Shown: piece after piece, positions 61,201 to 64,000 of the stretch
Position numbering within the stretch: position 1 is the stretch's first letter
Layout of the letters: every line of letters starts with the position of its first letter
From: Duganella aceris
GTDB taxonomy: Bacteria; Pseudomonadota; Gammaproteobacteria; Burkholderiales; Burkholderiaceae_D
Reading direction: 5' to 3'
DNA length: 64,000 bases
Assembly: GCF_011090165.1 (NCBI RefSeq)
Contig: NZ_JAADJT010000003.1
Span: forward strand, 186,001-250,000
Notes under the pieces: generated by a model
Seen by the model: the letters and a program-made list of their open reading frames with translations, nothing else
Told to the model about the DNA's origin: nothing
Database searches by the model: none
Program-made: the position numbers and the translations under genes

Positions 61201-61380
61201 GTGAGCACGCACTACGCCCGCCAGCGAGCATTCGTCGGTGATGGCCAGTCCGGCATAGTCGAGCTGCGCGGCGCGCGCGACCAATTCCTCGGCGCGCGAA
61301 GCGCCTTTCAGGAACGAGAAGTTGGACAGGCAAAACAGCTCGGCATAGGCCGGCAGTCCTTGGGTGGGTGGCGTGCTCAT
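58216..61380 (-). CDS. dnaE2: Error-prone DNA polymerase DnaE2 (ImuC)
   Basis: 1054 residues from MSTPPTQGLPAYAEL. N-terminal PHP domain (FCLSNFSFLKGASRAEELV), polymerase Asp motifs in PDIDVDFEHQRREEV and LMKVDVLALGML, FPESHAASFALLTYASSW, and a C-terminal OB fold (GVLFITLEDETGNVNVIIW). It lacks the tau-binding tail of DnaE1. Makes mutagenic translesion copies in the SOS response. Its usual partners imuA and imuB are not adjacent. Confidence 0.96.
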   Translation of the reverse strand: MSTPPTQGLPAYAELFCLSNFSFLKGASRAEELVARAAQLDYAGLAITDECSLAGVVRAHAAAKEAGLPLIIGSHFHLTNPDGGPALSFVALAKNRNGYGNLCELITIARNRVAKGSYLLTPADLASPPPAFAHLQGLPDCLLILLPHYPAHQPDDVDRLHAQAAWMEATFPGRVWMGLNLLQRAFDEAHQASIDEVALQHHMRVVAVGHVCMHVRSRKPLHDTLTAVRIGKAVGECGYALSQNAEQHLRPRLRLANLYPPAALAETISIVQRCTFNLGQLRYEYPKELVPPGHTAASYLRQEVYAGARDRWPAGVSDKVRKQIEKELVLIAELRYEPYFLTVYDIVRFARSKEILCQGRGSAANSVACYCLHITEVDPERSNMLTGRFMSRERDEPPDIDVDFEHQRREEVIQYIYKKYGADRAALAAVVISYRPKSALRDSGKALGVDLAIVEKVAKSHHWFDSRDDLLARLAECGLDQDSQLAQQWAALAMALLGFPRHLSQHPGGFVISHDKLSRLVPIEAATMEGRCVIQWDKDDLEELGLMKVDVLALGMLSALRRTLDMVSARRGEVFRMQEIPAEDPATYDMICQADTIGVFQIESRAQMSMLPRLLPRTFYDLVIEVAIVRPGPIQGGMVHPYLQRRMRREATHCPPGLEAALERTLGVPIFQEQVMQIAQLAAGFTEGEADQLRRAMAAWKRKGGVDKYQQRIMDGMKERGYDEKFAEAICEQIKGFGEYGFPESHAASFALLTYASSWLKCHEPAAFLCALLNSQPMGFYSPSQLVQDAKRHGVLVREIDVTISGWDSSLEEPAGKRGQPAVRLGLSLLKGMRDEAAKRIEAERAAQPFASVADMARRADLDRHDLQVLAGGNALLRLAGNRRQALWQAVGATPDKDLLRPTTPDEEAPTLRPPTEGEEILGDYRSHGLTLGRHPLALLRAKLLEHRFMPAATLNTYTDGMLARACGMVTVRQRPGTAKGVLFITLEDETGNVNVIIWPSLVEQQRREVLGAPLLGVYGVWQQEGIVRHLVAKRLVDMSHLLGRLPTISRDFC

Positions 61381-61386
61381 AGTTGA

Positions 61387-61406
61387 TACTGTGTTTATAT
61401 ACAGTA
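61387..61406 (-). promoter_or_regulatory. LexA (SOS) box of dnaE2
   Basis: TACTGTGTTTATATACAGTA matches the E. coli SOS-box consensus TACTGTATATATATACAGTA at 18 of 20 positions. It is 6 bases from the dnaE2 start, positioned to block its promoter. Confidence 0.9.
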
Positions 61407-61440
61407 TTCTACACCGTTTGCCGGAAGATATACTTGGCGA

Positions 61441-62229
61441 ATGAACGTACAAGAACTCCTTTGCTTCGGCACCGTGCCCGGCGGCGGCAATGCCGCCCTG
61501 GTGGTGCAAGACGACCATTCCAGCGCCGACCAGCGCCAGCAATTCGCCCGCGAACGCAACCAGCCGGCCTGCGTATTTGTCGATGCGGCGCCGGACGGCG
61601 CCATCGTGCTGGACTATTTCTACCCGCACGCCCGCAGCCCGCTGTGCCTGCACGCCACGCTGGCGGCGGCGCGGGTGCTGCTGTCGCCGCAGCGGCCGCT
61701 GCTGACGGTGCGCACCGCGCTGCGCGGCCAGCAGCTGACGCTGACGCTGGTCGACGACAAGGTTTTCATCCGGCTGGCGCCGCAGACGCCGCCCGGGGTC
61801 GCGCTGGCGCCCGACCTGCCGGGCCGGCTTCTGGCCGCGCCCGGCGTCACGCTGGCGTCGGCGCCGACGGTCGCCTCGGTCGGCAGCCCCAAGCTGCTGC
61901 TGGAGGTGGCCGACGCGGCCGCGCTGCACGCGCTGACACCCGACCTGGCCGCCATCGCCGCGTGGGGCGCGCAACACGGCGTCAGCGGCTGCTACGCCTG
62001 GTGCCGTCGCCCGGACGGCGCTCATGAAGGCCGCAACTTCAACCACCTCGACCCGGCGCAGGAGGACAGCGCCACCGGCGTGGCCGCCGGCGCCCTCACC
62101 GTCCACCTCGGCGCGGGCCTGACGCTGTATCAGGGCGGCAACACCGGCCAGCCCTGCCGCATCGTCACCCGGCGCGATGGCGAAAACATTTTAATCGGTG
62201 GCGAAACCGCCTTCCGTAGCACTACGTAG
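61441..62229 (+). CDS. PhzF-family isomerase/epimerase-like protein
   Basis: 262 residues. PhzF pattern: LCFGTVPGGGNAALVV at the N terminus, the second-half repeat SGCYAWCRRPDG, HEGRNFNHLDPAQEDSATGVAAGAL with the glycine-rich loop. Real phenazine synthesis is unlikely here; the family includes many enzymes of unknown substrate. Divergent from dnaE2, with the LexA box between. Confidence 0.88.
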   Translation: MNVQELLCFGTVPGGGNAALVVQDDHSSADQRQQFARERNQPACVFVDAAPDGAIVLDYFYPHARSPLCLHATLAAARVLLSPQRPLLTVRTALRGQQLTLTLVDDKVFIRLAPQTPPGVALAPDLPGRLLAAPGVTLASAPTVASVGSPKLLLEVADAAALHALTPDLAAIAAWGAQHGVSGCYAWCRRPDGAHEGRNFNHLDPAQEDSATGVAAGALTVHLGAGLTLYQGGNTGQPCRIVTRRDGENILIGGETAFRSTT

Positions 62230-62350
62230 CCCGCGCCCACTCTGGCGCGGCAAAACAACAGTAAATAAAGTTTGCTTGAGAAAATGATACAAAAACACAT
62301 GTCGATATGACTATTTTGAATAGAATCAAACTTTTCATGGGAGACGACAC

Positions 62351-64000
62351 GTGTTCGCAACTACTACTTTACGCAAAGCCGTCCTGCTCAGCCTGTATGG
62401 CGCCACCGCGCTGACGCTGACGCCGACCACCCGCGCCCAATCGGCGCCTGAAGCATCGCCTATGCAATCGGTCAGCGTGGTCGGTTCGCGCCGCGCCACC
62501 ACCTCCTCCACCGACACCGTGGTGCCGGTCGATATCATCCCGATGAGCAAGTCCAGCGAACAAGGCGGCCAGTTCGATCTGGCGCAGACGCTGACCTATA
62601 TTTCCCCGTCGTTCAACTCGACCCGCCAGAGCGGCTCGGACGGCGCCGACCTGGTCGACTCGGCCGCGCTGCGCGGCCTCGGCTCGGATCAAACCCTGGT
62701 GCTGGTCAACGGCAAGCGCCGCCACACCACTGCGCTGGTCAACCTGTTCGGTGCGCGCAACCGCGGCAACACCGGCACCGACATGAACGCGATCCCGATG
62801 CTGGCCATCAAGGACGTGCAGGTGCTGCGCGACGGCGCCGCCGCCCAGTACGGCTCGGACGCGATCGCCGGCGTGATGGACATTGGCCTGAAGAAAAGCA
62901 AGGGCTGCGAAGCCATTGCCGGCTACAGCCAGTACGGCGAAGGCGACGGCAAGAACTATCTGACCTCGGCCTACTGCGGCGTCGACATCGGCAACGGCGG
63001 CGTGCTCGGCATCACCGGCGAGTACCTGAGCCGTGGCCGCTCGAACCGCGCCGAAGCGGACAACCCGCGCATCATCGGCGACAGCAAGACCGAGAACCAG
63101 ACCCTGTACCTGAACGGCGAACTGCCGACCGTCGGCGAAGGCCGGCTGTACTTCACCGCCGGCGTACAGAAGCGCGACGCGTCCAGCGCCGCCTTCGCGC
63201 GCGGCGGCGTCGGTTCCGACGACATCCCGAGCCGCAACTCGGCCGCGATGTACCCGAACGGCTTCGTGCCCTTCATCGACGCCCGCATCGACGACCGCTA
63301 CGCCACCATCGGCCACCGCACCAAGATCGGTGAATGGAACGCCGACCTGTCGCAGACCTACGGCTACAACAAGATGATCTATGACATCCGCCATACGATC
63401 AACGCCTCGATCGCCAACCTCGATCTGATCAAGGGCGGCAAGGGCATCAGCCCCGACCACTTCAACGCCGGCGGCTTCTCGTTCGAACAGCTGACCAGCA
63501 ACCTGGACTTCAGCCGCTTCTACGACGGCATCATGGGCGGCGGCCTGAACGTCGCGTTCGGTGGCGAGTACCGCCACGAGAACTTCAAGATCTTCGCCGG
63601 CGAAGCCGGTTCCTACATCGACGCCGACGGCGTCGGCTTCGGCGGCAACGCCGGCAGCCAGGGCTTCCCGGGCTTCCAGCCGGGCGACCGCGTGGACGCC
63701 GACCGCCACAGCACCGCCGCCTACCTCGACCTGGAGCTGGACGTGACGCCGACCGTCAAGGCCCAGGCCGCCGTGCGCTACGAGAAGTACAGCGACTTCG
63801 GTTCGACCAGCACCGGCAAGCTGGCCGGCAGCTGGCGCGTGGCGCCGCAGGTGCTGCTGCGCGGTTCGGCCAGCACCGGCTTCCGCGCGCCGTCGCTGCA
63901 ACAGATTTATCTGTCGTCGACCTTCACCGACTTCATCGGCGGCGTGCCGACCGAGGTGGTGCTGGCGCCGAACGGCGGCGTGATCGCCAACGCGGCCGGC
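62351..64000 (+). CDS. TonB-dependent receptor (3' end outside window)
   Basis: An open frame of 550 codons from a GTG (GGGAGA seven bases upstream) to the last base of the window, with no stop. Signal region LRKAVLLSLYGATALTLTP, TonB-box/plug start MQSVSVVGSRRATTSS, then plug motifs LRGLGSDQTLVLVNGKRRHT, IKDVQVLRDGAAAQYGSDAI, and barrel segments such as GSASTGFRAPSLQQIYLSS. Ligand unknown; no Fur box seen in the 121 bases upstream. An ATG at 62337 is out of frame. Confidence 0.9.
   Translation, partial: MFATTTLRKAVLLSLYGATALTLTPTTRAQSAPEASPMQSVSVVGSRRATTSSTDTVVPVDIIPMSKSSEQGGQFDLAQTLTYISPSFNSTRQSGSDGADLVDSAALRGLGSDQTLVLVNGKRRHTTALVNLFGARNRGNTGTDMNAIPMLAIKDVQVLRDGAAAQYGSDAIAGVMDIGLKKSKGCEAIAGYSQYGEGDGKNYLTSAYCGVDIGNGGVLGITGEYLSRGRSNRAEADNPRIIGDSKTENQTLYLNGELPTVGEGRLYFTAGVQKRDASSAAFARGGVGSDDIPSRNSAAMYPNGFVPFIDARIDDRYATIGHRTKIGEWNADLSQTYGYNKMIYDIRHTINASIANLDLIKGGKGISPDHFNAGGFSFEQLTSNLDFSRFYDGIMGGGLNVAFGGEYRHENFKIFAGEAGSYIDADGVGFGGNAGSQGFPGFQPGDRVDADRHSTAAYLDLELDVTPTVKAQAAVRYEKYSDFGSTSTGKLAGSWRVAPQVLLRGSASTGFRAPSLQQIYLSSTFTDFIGGVPTEVVLAPNGGVIANAAG

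Noticed and set aside
62337..62351. ATG at 62337 as start of the last receptor
   Set aside because: Out of frame with the conserved plug domain; the GTG at 62351 is in frame with a good ribosome site.

Overview
The window looks like chromosomal DNA of a high-GC betaproteobacterium, probably Oxalobacteraceae (Duganella/Massilia/Janthinobacterium type). The genus is inferred from gene order (pyrG-kdsA-eno-ftsB; PHP/yciO/M50/trpS/dapA/bamC), the GC-rich codon use and the ben-cat-pca layout, not from a marker gene. Coding density is very high. No rRNA, tRNA, CRISPR array, phage or complete insertion sequence was seen. No gap without a gene exceeds 300 bases; the largest is 11529-11822, which holds a promoter and palindromes.

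1-5 kb: the 3' part of mutS, a coupled secreted phosphoesterase-like protein with eroded metal-site motifs, slyD and an AraC regulator. 5-9.8 kb: an apparent operon of an AhpD-like protein, an acyl-CoA dehydrogenase-like protein and a complete NitT/TauT-type ABC importer whose ATPase carries a repetitive N-terminal extension. 9.8-12.1 kb: a RoxA/YcfD-like oxygenase, a small unknown protein and a small Ala/Pro-rich lipoprotein with its own promoter and terminator. 12.1-19.3 kb: a housekeeping block on the minus strand (bamC, dapA, a methyltransferase, trpS, an M50 protease, yciO-like, htpX, a PHP phosphatase). 19.3-37.4 kb: mixed accessory and metabolic genes, including hslO, two gamma-carbonic-anhydrase-like proteins, a TonB receptor with a Tat-exported glycerophosphodiesterase, a Fur-box-controlled haem receptor with an exported HemS-like protein, and an exported isochorismatase-family hydrolase with a divergent AraC regulator, bracketed by two nearly identical 90-bp palindromes. 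37.4-41.8 kb: pyrG-kdsA-eno-ftsB.

42.4-58.2 kb is a self-contained benzoate catabolism island. BenE and BenK import benzoate. BenABC and BenD convert it to catechol. CatA, CatB and CatC give the enol-lactone. PcaD, PcaIJ and PcaF finish to succinyl-CoA and acetyl-CoA. A porin ends the catB-catC-catA-benABCD-pcaD operon. Control is by a LysR regulator, with two copies of a 42-bp operator module (before catB and before benE), and by an IclR/PcaR regulator, with two 15-bp operators before its own gene and before pcaI. The most unusual object of the window is here: PcaD carries about 190 extra residues made largely of 54-bp (18-residue) tandem repeats in the middle of its alpha/beta-hydrolase fold.

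58.2-64 kb: error-prone polymerase dnaE2 under a near-consensus LexA box but without imuA/imuB beside it, a PhzF-family protein, and the first 550 codons of a TonB-dependent receptor that runs off the window end.
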